This document shows positions 40,269 to 50,983 of a stretch of DNA of 64,000 bases, in pieces; within the stretch, counting starts at the first letter, position 1, and each line of letters begins with the position of its first letter. The DNA comes from DAOUAT01 sp964551735. Lineage in GTDB: Bacteria > Chloroflexota > Anaerolineae > CG2-30-64-16. The stretch is taken from assembly GCA_964551735.1 (NCBI GenBank), contig CAZKEF010000006.1, positions 1 through 64,000 of the forward strand, written 5' to 3'. The position numbers and the translations under genes were made by a program. The notes beneath the pieces were generated by a model. That model did not search any database and was not told where the DNA came from. It saw nothing but the letters and a program-made list of their open reading frames with translations.

Positions 40269-41795
40269 TCATCCTCCGCCCCCCGCCAGCGCCGCCACCG
40301 TATACACCCGGATCGCCGCCTCCCCCGCCACCGGGCAGCGGTTCTCACAGATGCCGCAGCCGATGCACCGGTCGCGCAATACGTAGGGCCGCCGCACCGT
40401 GGTCGCCGCGCCGTCGGCGCCGATCACAGCGACTTCATCCAACTGGATCGCCTTCTCCGGCAGCGGGCACATCTCCTCGCACACCAGACAGGTGCGGCCA
40501 TCGGTCCAGGGGATGCAGCGGTCGGTGTCAATGTACGCGTGACCGATGACGGTCCGCTGCTTGTCGGGCAGCGCCAGGCGCGGGATCGCCCCGGTGGGGC
40601 AGACCTCGCCGCATGCGGCGCAGGCGTAGTCGCAGTGCCCCAGTCGCGAGGCCAGCACCGGCGTCCACAGGCCCGCCCAACCGGCCTCGGCCAGGCCCGG
40701 CTGCAGGCCGGCCGTGGGGCAGACCTTCAGGCACAGACCACAGCGAATGCACTGCGCCGCGAAGCCGGGATCCGCTGCGCCCGGCGGCCGGATCAGGCGG
40801 GGATGAGGATGCTTGGCCGCGGGTTCGATGGCTGCCAGGCTGGCGGCCGCCAGCGCGGCCCCAGCCGAGGCGAGGAGCTGGCGCCGCACGGGGTCATACG
40901 GCTGCCAAGCTGCCGGCCGCCAATGGCCGCGGAAGTGCTGGCCCAGCTTGGCGCAAGCGGGCACGCAGTCCAGGCACATCGTACACTCGGCCGGATCGCT
41001 GGCGAAGTTGCGCGCCGGGTCAATGGTCCCGGTGGGGCACGCCCGCGCGCAGCGACCGCAATCGACACATGTCTCACCCACGGTCCGGCGCAGCCAGGCC
41101 ACCTTGCCGACCAGGCCCAGCAAAGCGCCCAGCGGGCACAGGTAGCGGCACCAGAAGCGCGGCCGGATCGCGTTCAGCACCAAGATCCCGGCAAACAGCA
41201 AGATGACGAGGCTGCCCGCAGCGTAAATGGGTTGTTCAAGCGGCAGCACAACGCCGCGCGTACCCTCGATGGCGTCCACCAGGCCGCGCAGAAACGGCAC
41301 GTTGTAGAGCAGCAACTCGGCCTGCCACAGCAGCGCCAGCAGGGCGGGCCAGATCGCGGTCGTGATCGTCCGATAGAGCAATGTGATGGGGTCCAACCAG
41401 ATGAAGCTGAGGTTGCCCAGCAGCGCCGCGATGAGGATCAGCGCCAGCAGGAAGTGCTTGACCTGGCGCCAGCGCGGGGGCAGATCGGGATCATTTAGCC
41501 GACTCTTGCGCGTAGGCATCCCGTCCAACACCGTGCCCAGGGGACACAGCCAGCCGCACCAGACACGGCCCAGCGCCACGGTGAGGAGCAGTGTGATCAG
41601 CCCGCCGATCAGCAGCGCGGGCACGATCTGCCGGCCGGCCAGCATCCCGGCCAGACCGGCCAGCGGGTCCAGCCGAAAGAAGAGGTCGGCCGGAAGCCGA
41701 CCGGTGCGGCCGATGCCCAATACGAGCGCCACAAAAAGCAGGAAGGCCGCCGCCTGAACCCAGGGGCGCAGGCGGCGCAACAGGGTGGTTCGCAT
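40269..41795 (-). CDS. NapH-type polyferredoxin membrane protein
   Basis: Integral membrane iron-sulfur protein of 508 residues, likely passing electrons at the membrane. The first half has about five membrane segments and two NapH/CcoG-type motifs, CGWLCPLG and CRYLCPLG. The second half carries several ferredoxin-type clusters: CVDCGRCARACP, CTMCLDCVPACA, CIRCGLCLKVCP, CAACGEVCP, CLVCEEMCP and CIGCGICENRCP. A NapG-like part after the membrane half suggests a NapH-NapG-like fusion. The upstream DUF362 lipoprotein gene ends 113 bases away, in the same direction. DUF362/polyferredoxin neighbours recur in other genomes; the substrate is not known. Confidence 0.85.
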   Translation of the reverse strand: MRTTLLRRLRPWVQAAAFLLFVALVLGIGRTGRLPADLFFRLDPLAGLAGMLAGRQIVPALLIGGLITLLLTVALGRVWCGWLCPLGTVLDGMPTRKSRLNDPDLPPRWRQVKHFLLALILIAALLGNLSFIWLDPITLLYRTITTAIWPALLALLWQAELLLYNVPFLRGLVDAIEGTRGVVLPLEQPIYAAGSLVILLFAGILVLNAIRPRFWCRYLCPLGALLGLVGKVAWLRRTVGETCVDCGRCARACPTGTIDPARNFASDPAECTMCLDCVPACAKLGQHFRGHWRPAAWQPYDPVRRQLLASAGAALAAASLAAIEPAAKHPHPRLIRPPGAADPGFAAQCIRCGLCLKVCPTAGLQPGLAEAGWAGLWTPVLASRLGHCDYACAACGEVCPTGAIPRLALPDKQRTVIGHAYIDTDRCIPWTDGRTCLVCEEMCPLPEKAIQLDEVAVIGADGAATTVRRPYVLRDRCIGCGICENRCPVAGEAAIRVYTVAALAGGGG

Positions 41796-41807
41796 ATGTA
41801 ACTTTCT

Positions 41808-41898
41808 GGAATCGAGGCTGTGCGTAGCCTCCTCTAGGATTAGCCGGCCAGCCGCAAGACACGCCGCGGTGCGGGAGACCGGCTAAGCCTCCAGTCGG
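41808..41898. repeat. GGAATCGAGGCTT-family palindrome
   Basis: GGAATCGAGGCTGTGCGTAG and GGATTAGCCGG on one side are mirrored imperfectly by ACCGGCTAAGCCTCCAGTC. It fills the gap between DUF362 and the polyferredoxin. Confidence 0.6.
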
Positions 41899-41908
41899 GA
41901 AGTTGTCC

Positions 41909-42979
41909 TCAAACTGCGACCTCTTCGATCTTGAGCGCGTCCAGGTCCATCCGGCCCAGGCCCATCTCCGCGGCCAGGCGGATGTGCTCCACCGCATCCG
42001 GCCTCATGCCGAACAGGCCGGCCGCGTAGGCATCCGCGGCCACCGTGTCGGCGCTGACGATGACCGTGTCCAGCCGCTTGACGTCATCCAGGTTGCCGCC
42101 GGTGGGGCCATTAGCCGTCAGGATGCGGATCGCGTCGATCACCGTGAGCTGGGGCCGCACGGCCGTGGAGAGATCGGCAATGGTCTGGTGCAGGCCGCGG
42201 GCGTGAAACGCGCCCCGATCCTGGACGACCCCCAGCAGGTTCTTCATGCCGAGGGTGAGCCGGGCGCCGCCGTGGGTCTTGGCAATGGGCACGTTGATCA
42301 CCAGGTCGGCGTCCAGGACGTCGCCGTAGACCGCGGTCTGCCGCAGGGCGCGGCCGGCAGGCAGGGCGGTGGACCGGAAGCGCAGCCGGTTCATCGCCTC
42401 CATCTGACCGCCGGCCGCTTTGACCGCGGCCGCGATCCCGCTGGTCTCGTAGGCTGCCTGGGGTGAGCCGCCGAAGGGGTAGTCCATCACCCGCACGCGG
42501 CGCGCTCCGGCCCCCAGGCAGAGCACGACCAGCGCCGCGACCACGTCGGGGTTGGTCGTGCTGGCGTACTCGGGGCCGTGATAAGCGTTGCAGATGTTGG
42601 GCTTGATGATGACATCGCCGCCCGGCTTGAGAAAGCACTCGATGCCGCCCACCGCAGCCAGGCCGCGGCGCACGAGCTCGGCCGGGTCGGCGCCGAGGCC
42701 GCGCGCGACGGCGAGATAGGCTGCACTGGCCGGTTGAGGCGTGGGGAGCGCAATCGGCGCGGCCGCGGGCGGCAGAGCGGTTGACGCCGAGGAGACGGAG
42801 CTGCTCGTCGCGGAGGCCGTAGGCCGCGCGGTTGGCGATGCAGCAGGACCCGCGGTCGGTGAGAGAATCACTGGCGCCGTTGGCGTGGACCGGCCGCCGC
42901 ATGCGCCGGCCGCCAGGCCGGCGGTTGACGCGACCAATAAGCCGCGGATAAACGCGCGGCGGTTGAACGATTCAGGCAT
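41909..42979 (-). CDS. DUF362 lipoprotein, Tat-exported
   Basis: Protein of 356 residues with a Tat signal (NRRAFIRG at 6-13), a hydrophobic run and a lipobox ending in AGAC with Cys27, so it is a Tat-exported lipoprotein on the outer face. A Pro/Ser/Thr-rich linker (about 30-90) follows. The DUF362 domain shows KPGGDVIIKPNICNAYHGPE, VVALVVLCLGAGARRVRVMD, DVLDADLVINVPIAKTHGGA and LTLGMKNLLGVVQDRGAFHA. Function unknown in the family; the association with ferredoxin-rich proteins suggests redox work. GGAGG precedes the ATG at 42977-42979. It is cotranscribed with the polyferredoxin. Confidence 0.88.
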   Translation of the reverse strand: MPESFNRRAFIRGLLVASTAGLAAGACGGRSTPTAPVILSPTAGPAASPTARPTASATSSSVSSASTALPPAAAPIALPTPQPASAAYLAVARGLGADPAELVRRGLAAVGGIECFLKPGGDVIIKPNICNAYHGPEYASTTNPDVVAALVVLCLGAGARRVRVMDYPFGGSPQAAYETSGIAAAVKAAGGQMEAMNRLRFRSTALPAGRALRQTAVYGDVLDADLVINVPIAKTHGGARLTLGMKNLLGVVQDRGAFHARGLHQTIADLSTAVRPQLTVIDAIRILTANGPTGGNLDDVKRLDTVIVSADTVAADAYAAGLFGMRPDAVEHIRLAAEMGLGRMDLDALKIEEVAV

Positions 42980-43041
42980 GGTTGCCCTCCGCCCGTTGGT
43001 GGCAGTGCAGGGCCGGGAGACGCCTGCCGGGCTTCCCATGC

Positions 43042-43050
43042 TTTATATCA
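43042..43050 (-). promoter_or_regulatory. Possible extended -10 promoter of DUF362-polyferredoxin
   Basis: On the minus strand TGA followed by TATAAA (43042-43047). Start near 43036, giving a leader of about 57 bases. No good -35. Confidence 0.4.
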
Positions 43051-43092
43051 CAAGATGCCGGTTTCTACTATGCGCCGCATCAGGTCAGTGAC

Positions 43093-44318
<1,226 letters not shown>

Positions 44319-44322
<4 letters not shown>

Positions 44323-45569
44323 GCGAGCCGCCCGAAGAGCGCCGTGCCGTTGTGACCGCCGAAACCGAAGGAGTTAGACATCCCGATACTAACCGCGGCG
44401 GGCCGCGCCTGGTTGGGCACGTAGTCAAGGTCACAGGCCGGGTCGGGGGTCTCGTAGTTCATCGTGGGCGGCAGGATCTGGTCACGCAGCGCCAGTAACA
44501 CGAAGGCCGCTTCGATCGCGCCGGCCGCGCCCATCAGATGGCCCGTCATGCTCTTGGACGAGCTGACCGCCAGCCGATACGCGTGCTGGCCGAAGACCTG
44601 CTTGATGGCGCGCGTTTCGCTGGCGTCGTTGAGGGGGGTGCTCGTCCCGTGGGCATTGATGTAATCAACGGCGTCCGGCGGCAACCCGGCATCTGCCAGG
44701 GCCATTGCCATACACTCGGCCGCGCCGTTGCCATCCTCGGCCGGTGCGGTGATGTGGTAGGCGTCGGAGGTCGAGCCGTAGCCCAACAGCTCGCCGTAGA
44801 TCGGCGCGCCGCGGCCGCGGGCGTGATCCAGCCGTTCCAGCACGACGATGCCCGCCCCTTCACCCATCACGAACCCATCGCGATGTGCGTCGAAAGGTCG
44901 GCTGGCGCGGGCCGGCTCGTCGTTGCGGCCGCTGAGCGCGCCCATATTCTCAAAGCCAGCCATGGCCATGGGCACGATGGCCGCTTCCGCGCCACCCGCG
45001 ATGATCGCGTCGGCCTGGCCGCGGCGGATGATCTCGGCCGCCTCGCCGATGGCGTGGCTGCCGGTGGCGCAGGCGGTGGCCAGCGCCAGATTCGGACCGC
45101 GCGCGCCCAGCATGATGCTAATGTGCGCGGCCGCGCTATTCAGCATCAGGCCAGGAACGGTGAAGGGGCTGACGCGCCGTGGGCCCCGCTCTTCCAGCAC
45201 CTTTTGCTGCTCCAACAGGGTGTGCACGCCACCGATACCGGAGCCGACCAGCACACCGACGCGACGCGGGCCATACCAGCTCATGTCGAAGGCCGCGTCG
45301 GCCAGCGCCTCTTGCGCAGCGACCGCGGCGAAATGCATGAAGCGATCCATGCGTCGCGCGGTCTGTTTGTCAACGTACCGGGACGGATCGAAATCCTTCA
45401 CCTCGGCCGCGATATGAGTTTTGAGCGGGGTGGCGTCGAATTGGGTGATATGACCGACACCAGACCGGCCAGCGAGCAACGCAGCCCACGTGGTAGGCCG
45501 GTCATTGCCGATAGGCGTTACCAGGCCGATGCCGGTCGCAACGACGCGTTGAGAGTCGGAGCGAGTCAA
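44319..45569 (-). CDS. fabF: 3-oxoacyl-ACP synthase II
   Basis: Elongating condensing enzyme of fatty acid synthesis, 416 residues. Residues: C167 (ATACATGSHAIG), H307 (YINAHGTSTPLN), H344 (SKSMTGHLMGAAG), numbered from the chosen start. MAMAGFENMGALS and PFDAHRDGFVMGEGAGIVVL are also conserved. The start is decided by the ribosome site: AGGAGG lies just before a TTG at 45569, while the ATG at 45587 lies on the other side of that AGGAGG and is unlikely. fabH follows with a 4-base overlap. Its own promoter was not identified. Confidence 0.94.
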
Positions 45570-45758
45570 AGAAATCCTCCTGTACATCAGTCATGTTTGG
45601 CAGGTCAATTCCTATAACACAGGTTGGTTGCAAACGACGCGCCAACGTGGGGCAGGTTTTCCATCGATACGGAAGCCTTGCTAGAAATGGCGCACATGCT
45701 ATCACCGGGCCTGCTGGGGATGGAGCGCCCCCTCTACTGCGCAATGCCCCATCCGTTT

Positions 45759-45787
45759 TTGCGCGTCCTGGCCGATTGACGTACCAT
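45759..45787 (+). promoter_or_regulatory. Possible promoter of the sugar-nucleotide/zwf run
   Basis: TTGCGC (45759-45764), 17 bases, TACCAT (45782-45787). Start near 45794. A TTGACG at 45776-45781 has no matching -10. Confidence 0.4.
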
Positions 45788-45826
45788 AGCGGCAATGTCC
45801 GGCCATCCGTCTCTTGAGGTCGCTTC

Positions 45827-46678
45827 ATGAAAGTCACTAAAGCAATCATCACCGCTGCTGCGCGCAACCAGCGCGCCCTGCCGCTGCAGACCCTGGTGGA
45901 TCGGGACGGCGCGCAGAAATCGGTGTTGCGCATCATCGCCGAAGAGGCGGTTCGGGCGGGCGTGGATGATATCTGCGTGATCGTCTGCCCCGGCGATGAG
46001 GCCGCGTACACGGCCTCGGCCGGCGATGTACCCGCTCGGCTGACCTTCATCCCACAGCACGAGCCGTTGGGCTATGGCCATGCTATCTACTGCGCGCGCG
46101 ACTTTGCCGGCGACCAGCCGTTCCTGCACCTGGTAGGCGACCATCTCTGGGTCAGCCACACCACGCAGGGCTGCGCCGAGCAGTTGCTGGACGTGGCCGA
46201 GGCCGAGGCGTGCGCGGTCTCCGCGGTGCAGGCCTCGCGCGAGACGCTGCTGCCCCATTTCGGCGCAGTGGGCGGCCGCCGCGTCCAGGGCCGGCAGGAC
46301 CTCTACACGGTCGAAGATGTCATCGAAAAGCCGACCCCCACTGAGGCCGAGCAGCGGTTGCTGGCGCCCGGGCTGCGGGCGGGCCATTACCTGTGTTTCT
46401 TCGGCATGCACGTACTGAGCCCGACGGTCATGGCGATCCTGGCGCACCAGGTGGCGGAAGGATGGCGCAACGTCCAACTCTCGCCTGCGCTGGCCGAGCT
46501 GGCGAGCAAAGAGCGGTACCTGGCGCTGGAGCGCCGCTGGTGGCGGTACGATGTGGGCGAGCAGTATGGCCTGCTGACGGCGCAACTGGCCCTGGCGCTG
46601 TCGGGCAAAGACCGCGAGGCGGTGCTTTCACGACTGCTTGAGCTGTTGGCCCAGCGCGCCATGCAGCAGGAAACGTGA
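45827..46678 (+). CDS. GalU-like nucleotidyltransferase with divergent signature
   Basis: Protein of 283 residues with the overall order of UTP-glucose-1-phosphate uridylyltransferases: IITAAARNQRALPLQTLVDR, then SVLRIIAEEAVRAGVDDICV, FIPQHEPLGYGHAIYCARDF, FLHLVGDHLWVSH, DLYTVEDVIEKPTPTEAEQR and GHYLCFFGMHVLSP. However, the nucleotide-binding GxGTRFLP of GalU is replaced by ARNQRALP and the downstream Lys/Glu by VDRDG. It may use another nucleotide, be regulatory, or be inactive. It overlaps the start of the kinase/UDPGP fusion (GTGA), so the two products are probably made together. GAGG precedes the ATG at 45827. Confidence 0.7.
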   Translation: MKVTKAIITAAARNQRALPLQTLVDRDGAQKSVLRIIAEEAVRAGVDDICVIVCPGDEAAYTASAGDVPARLTFIPQHEPLGYGHAIYCARDFAGDQPFLHLVGDHLWVSHTTQGCAEQLLDVAEAEACAVSAVQASRETLLPHFGAVGGRRVQGRQDLYTVEDVIEKPTPTEAEQRLLAPGLRAGHYLCFFGMHVLSPTVMAILAHQVAEGWRNVQLSPALAELASKERYLALERRWWRYDVGEQYGLLTAQLALALSGKDREAVLSRLLELLAQRAMQQET

Positions 46679-49600
46679 TCGCCATGGGCCAACTGCGCGC
46701 CATCATCACCTCGCCCGAACCCCAAGAGCGCGACCGCTCGGTGGACGCGTTCTGCCGGGCGGCGACGCGGGATCAGCTCTTGGTCGAGTGCGCTGATTTG
46801 GATGCGTTTCGCCGGACCAGCAACAACCTGTACGAGCGCGTGCGCGCGCTGTTTTTCCTATACGCCATCCACCGGTTCCACCTGCCCAGTAAGCCTGGCG
46901 TGAGTGCACGCGGCCTCGTCCCCTTCGATGGCTACGATTACCTGCTGCACCGCCGATTCGAGGAGGCCATCGAGGCCTTCTTGCAGGCGCAGGCGGCCCA
47001 AGGGCCGAACGAATCGGTATCCAGCGCGCTGGCCGAAGCATACCACCGCCTGGGCTTCCAAACCCTAGCCGACCAGGTACGCCGCAGCGTGCGCAGCGTG
47101 CGCGGCAACCAATGGATGTTCCGCATCGGCCACCCGACCGATCAGCCGCTGCGGGTCCAGCCCGAACTGCTGCAACGTTCTGACGACGCGCCGTTCCCGA
47201 TCCTGCGCGAGGCCACGCCGGTGCGCATGGACCTCTCGCACAGCGCGTGGAGCGACATCTTCTTCCTGGGCATGGATTACCCTGAGGGCGCGCGCGTCCT
47301 CAACATCTCCATTGACCTGGGCGTGTGCGGCCGCGATCCCGCGCCGCGGCCGCCGGTGGAAGCCTATTTCCGCATCATTGACGAGCCGGCGCTGCGGCTG
47401 GCCAGCGTTGACCTGAGCGCCCGGGCCGAGATCACCAGCCTGGCCGAGGTGTTCGACTTCGCCCGCGACTACCTGGGCTTGCTGAAGGCCGCGCTCATCG
47501 CGTCCGGCCTGGTACCGCCGGGGCTGGAGGGCTCCGAGATGCGGCTGGCCGACCTGCTGGCGCGGTTGGCCGGGCCGGGCCGCGGCATCGAACTGGTGAG
47601 TAACGTCAACGGCATCCCCAAGGGCTCGCGCCTGGCCGTCTCCACCAGCCTGCTGGCCTGCCTGATCGCGGTCTGCATGCGCGCGACCGGACAAGCGGCC
47701 TCCCTCACCGGCGGGCTGGCCGAGCATGAACGCCGGCTGGTGGCCGCCCGCGCCATCCTGGGCGAATGGCTGGCCGGCTCCGGCGGTGGCTGGCAGGATT
47801 CGGGCGGCGTTTGGCCGGGGGTCAAGTTGATCGCTGGCGTGCTGGCCGGCCCGGACGACCCGGAATGGGGCATCAGCCGGGGCCGCCTGCTGCCCAGCCA
47901 TCGCATCTTCGGGCCGGATGAAGTGACGCCCACAACGCGTCAGGCGCTACAAGACAGCCTGGTGCTGGTCCACGGCGGCATGGCGCAAAACGTCGGCCCC
48001 ATCCTGGAGATGGTCACCGAAAAGTACCTGCTGCGCTCCGAGGCGGAATGGTTGGGCCGGCAGGAGGCGTGCGCAGTGCTGGACCAGGTGGTGGTCGCGC
48101 TGCGCGACGGCGACGTGCGGCGCATCGGCGCAGCCACCATGCGCAACTTCACGGGGCCGATCCAGGCCATCATCCCGTGGGCCAGCAACCTGTACACCGA
48201 GAAGCTTATCGGCCGGGTGCGCGCCCGCTACGGCGAGCAGTTCTGGGGCTTTTGGATGCTGGGCGGCATGTCGGGCGGGGGTATGGGCTTCATCTTCGAT
48301 CCCGCGGTGCGCCAACACGCGCAGGAGACGATGCAGACTCTGATGGCATCCACCAAACGCGAGCTGGAAGCCGCGCTGCCGTTTGCCATGGACCCGGTGG
48401 TCTACGACTTCGCCATCAACGAGCGTGGGACGTGGGCGGAGGTGTTGGGGGATGCGGAGACACGGGGACGCGGGGACGCGGAGACTATCTCCGCGTCTCC
48501 CCCTCTCCGCGTCTCCCCTTCTCCGCTCATGCCCCCCGGCTACTACGCGCTCATCGTACCCGAGCTGATGCGGCAAGCGCGCGGGGCGATCTCGCCTGCG
48601 CGGCAAGCTGAGCTGCGCCTGTTCGCTGAAGCTGCACGGACGCGACCCGATCTTTCTGGCATGGTACAAACGCTGTTCGACCGCTTGCTGCCGGCCGCGT
48701 CGCAACCAGGCGATGCGGGCAGCGCGGGGCCTTCGCTGCCGGCGCTACTGGACGCTTACGGGTTCGACCGGGCGCAGCACGAGCAGATCCGAGCCGACCT
48801 GCGGGCCGGGCGTATCGGCCTGGCGCAGAACCGCCTGCCGGCGAACAGCGACATCCGGGACGTGCTGCCCGGCGATGTGTTCGACCTGGCCGTGGCCGGT
48901 GCAGATGAGTTGGCGCGGCTGCAAGAGATCGGCCTGGACGCGCTGGCCGGGGGCGCGGTGGCCGTGGTCAGCCTGGCCGGCGGCGTGGGTAGCCGGTGGA
49001 CGCAAGGCGCAGGGGTCGTGAAGGCACTGCATCCGTTCTGCAAGCTCGGCGGCCATCATCGCTCCTTCATCGAAGTCCACCTGGCCAAAAGCCGGCACAT
49101 CTCCCGGCTGTGCGGCCTCCCCCTGCCCCACGTCATCACCACCAGCTACCTGACCCACGGCGCCATCGAAGCCTACCTGGCGGCCGAGCGCAACTACGGG
49201 CACACCGGGCCGCTCTACCTGTCGCCGGGGCGGGCGGTGGGGCTGCGGCTGGTGCCCATGGCCCGCGATTTGCGCTTCGCCTGGGAGGAGCTGCCTCAGC
49301 AGCTATTGGACGAGCAGGCGCAGAAGATGCGCGAAGGCCTGCACGCGGCGCTCATCGGCTGGGCGCAAGCCGCGGGCGAGGGCAACGACTATGCCGACAA
49401 CCTGCCCGCGCAGTGTTTGCACCCGGTCGGGCACTGGTACGAGATCCCCAACATGCTGAAGAACGGCGTGCTGGCCCGGCTGCTGGTTGAGCAGCCGAAC
49501 CTACGCTACCTGATGGTGCATAACATTGATGCGCTGGGGACCGACGCCGATCCGGCCGTGTTGGGTTGGGTCATCAGCCAGGGCGCAACCTTCACCGCGG

Positions 49601-50127
49601 AGGTCGTCACCCGCTGCCTGGAGGATCGCGGGGGCGGCCTGGCGCGGGTGGACGGCCGCCTGCGCCTGTTGGAGGGCCTGGCGCTGCCCCACGAGAAGGT
49701 CGAGTTCCGGCTGTCGTATTACAATTCCAACACGAGTTGGCTGCACATTGACCAGCTCCTGGCCGCGTTCGGCCTGACCCGCGCCGATCTCAGCGAGGCG
49801 GCCAAAATCGCGGCCGCGATCCGCGCCATGGCCGGCCGCATGCCCACCTACATCACCCTGAAGGACGTGAAGAAGCGCTGGGGCCACGGCCAGGAGGACG
49901 TTTTCCCGGTGGCACAGTTCGAGAAGCTGTGGGGCGACATGACCGCGCTGCCTGAGTTGCGCGACGCGTGCCGGTACATCGCTGTGCCGCGGCGCCGCGG
50001 GCAAAACCTCAAAGACCAGGCGCAGCTCGATGGTTGGCTGCGCGACGGCTCGGCCGCCTACGTCGAGACGTTATGTGACTGGACGTCGCAGCTTGCTGCG
50101 TCCTCCGATCTCTCAGAAGGAGCGTGA
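46675..50127 (+). CDS. Fucokinase-like GHMP kinase / UDPGP-type pyrophosphorylase fusion
   Basis: A 1150-residue protein with two recognisable parts. N-terminal half: GHMP-kinase superfamily of the fucokinase type, with EATPVRMDLSHSAWSD (about 180-195), the ATP-loop region IPKGSRLAVSTSL (314-326), GSGGGWQDSGGVWPG (about 365-380) and LVLVHGGMAQNVGPILEMVT. The Gly-rich loop is degenerate (SRLAVSTS instead of SGLGTSS). C-terminal half (about 690-1150): a UDP-sugar pyrophosphorylase-like domain with LAGGVGSRW at 767-775 and YLMVHNIDALGTDADP, so activation of a sugar-1-phosphate is plausible. The order is opposite to Bacteroides FKP. Residues 594-618 are repeat-encoded between the halves. GTG 46675 overlaps the upstream stop; ATG 46684 is also possible. 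Confidence 0.75.
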   Translation: MIAMGQLRAIITSPEPQERDRSVDAFCRAATRDQLLVECADLDAFRRTSNNLYERVRALFFLYAIHRFHLPSKPGVSARGLVPFDGYDYLLHRRFEEAIEAFLQAQAAQGPNESVSSALAEAYHRLGFQTLADQVRRSVRSVRGNQWMFRIGHPTDQPLRVQPELLQRSDDAPFPILREATPVRMDLSHSAWSDIFFLGMDYPEGARVLNISIDLGVCGRDPAPRPPVEAYFRIIDEPALRLASVDLSARAEITSLAEVFDFARDYLGLLKAALIASGLVPPGLEGSEMRLADLLARLAGPGRGIELVSNVNGIPKGSRLAVSTSLLACLIAVCMRATGQAASLTGGLAEHERRLVAARAILGEWLAGSGGGWQDSGGVWPGVKLIAGVLAGPDDPEWGISRGRLLPSHRIFGPDEVTPTTRQALQDSLVLVHGGMAQNVGPILEMVTEKYLLRSEAEWLGRQEACAVLDQVVVALRDGDVRRIGAATMRNFTGPIQAIIPWASNLYTEKLIGRVRARYGEQFWGFWMLGGMSGGGMGFIFDPAVRQHAQETMQTLMASTKRELEAALPFAMDPVVYDFAINERGTWAEVLGDAETRGRGDAETISASPPLRVSPSPLMPPGYYALIVPELMRQARGAISPARQAELRLFAEAARTRPDLSGMVQTLFDRLLPAASQPGDAGSAGPSLPALLDAYGFDRAQHEQIRADLRAGRIGLAQNRLPANSDIRDVLPGDVFDLAVAGADELARLQEIGLDALAGGAVAVVSLAGGVGSRWTQGAGVVKALHPFCKLGGHHRSFIEVHLAKSRHISRLCGLPLPHVITTSYLTHGAIEAYLAAERNYGHTGPLYLSPGRAVGLRLVPMARDLRFAWEELPQQLLDEQAQKMREGLHAALIGWAQAAGEGNDYADNLPAQCLHPVGHWYEIPNMLKNGVLARLLVEQPNLRYLMVHNIDALGTDADPAVLGWVISQGATFTAEVVTRCLEDRGGGLARVDGRLRLLEGLALPHEKVEFRLSYYNSNTSWLHIDQLLAAFGLTRADLSEAAKIAAAIRAMAGRMPTYITLKDVKKRWGHGQEDVFPVAQFEKLWGDMTALPELRDACRYIAVPRRRGQNLKDQAQLDGWLRDGSAAYVETLCDWTSQLAASSDLSEGA
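48454..48526. repeat. Palindromic element in frame between the two halves of the fusion
   Basis: GCGGAGACACGGGGACGCGG is mirrored by CTCCGCGTCTCC and CTCCGC over 73 bases. The same family occurs between genes at 54021-54066. Confidence 0.75.
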
Positions 50128-50133
50128 ACAACG

Positions 50134-50697
50134 ATGTTCATCCTGCTCACTGGCCTATCAGGTGCAGGCAAAACAACCGCCTGCTGGAAAGCGCTGCCGG
50201 GGCTGCGCGGTGAAGGCGTCAAGATCGCGGGGTTCATCTCCCCGCCCCTGCTGGACGCAGCCGGCAACAAAACCGGTATCGAGATGGTAGATCTGACCTC
50301 GGGGCAGCATCAGACCTTCGCCCGGATGGTCGGGGCGGATGAGGCTGCCACCATCGGCGTCTATCGCTTGCTAGATGGTGCGGTGGAATGGGCGCGTGGG
50401 GTGCTGGCCGCGGCATTAGTGGCCAATGCTGACTGGCTGATCGTTGACGAGATCGGCCCCCTGGAGCTGCGCCACGGACAAGGATTCGTGTTTGCGCTGG
50501 CCCCGTTGGCCGATCCGGTGCGCGTTCCCAACGCGATCGTGTTGGTGCGCGCGGTGTTGGCCGACGAACTGACCGACCGCCTGGGCCGGCCAGACGTCGT
50601 AAGGATGACCGTGACCAGGGAGAATCGGGGCGAAATCCCTGCGCGCTTGGTGAAACTGGTGCGTGAGACCCGTGCGCAAACGGGGATGAGCATATGA
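50134..50697 (+). CDS. THEP1-type nucleoside triphosphatase (NTPase_1 family)
   Basis: Small P-loop NTPase, 187 residues. Walker A GLSGAGKTT (7-15), then GFISPPLL, the Walker B DEIGPLEL at about 105-112, and a C-terminal TVTRENRGEIPARLV. This is the THEP1 order. Characterised members hydrolyse several NTPs; the physiological role is unclear. AAGGAG lies 10 bases or more before the ATG, just after the stop of the fusion gene. It shares an ATGA overlap with the next small gene, so translation is coupled. Confidence 0.88.
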   Translation: MFILLTGLSGAGKTTACWKALPGLRGEGVKIAGFISPPLLDAAGNKTGIEMVDLTSGQHQTFARMVGADEAATIGVYRLLDGAVEWARGVLAAALVANADWLIVDEIGPLELRHGQGFVFALAPLADPVRVPNAIVLVRAVLADELTDRLGRPDVVRMTVTRENRGEIPARLVKLVRETRAQTGMSI

Positions 50698-50918
50698 AGA
50701 ACCTCTCCTTGTCGGAAGCCTATGGGATCGGCGCCGCCTTGGCACTGCTGTTCCTGGTGCTGTTCGATAACACCTGGGCTATGCTGATTGTTTCGCTGAT
50801 CGGCCTGCTGGCCGGGCTGTGGACCGCGCGGCAGGGCGATGTCAAACGGGTCGTTTGGGTGGCGACGGCCGCCTTCGGGGTGACATTGATGTTCGCAGTG
50901 TTCGCGCTGTTGCGCTAA
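50694..50918 (+). CDS. Small two-helix membrane protein
   Basis: A 74-residue protein with hydrophobic stretches at about residues 13-22, 28-42 and 54-72 (IGAALALLFLVLF, MLIVSLIGLLAGL, VVWVATAAFGVTLMFAVFAL). This predicts two or three membrane segments. It starts within the stop of the THEP1-type gene (ATGA), so it is very likely real. No family recognised. Confidence 0.7.
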   Translation: MKNLSLSEAYGIGAALALLFLVLFDNTWAMLIVSLIGLLAGLWTARQGDVKRVVWVATAAFGVTLMFAVFALLR

Positions 50919-50983
50919 ACGCCAACTACCGTACAACACCGAGACGCCAGCCGTGCTAAGCTGTGTTACGAAAGTGAGGACGT

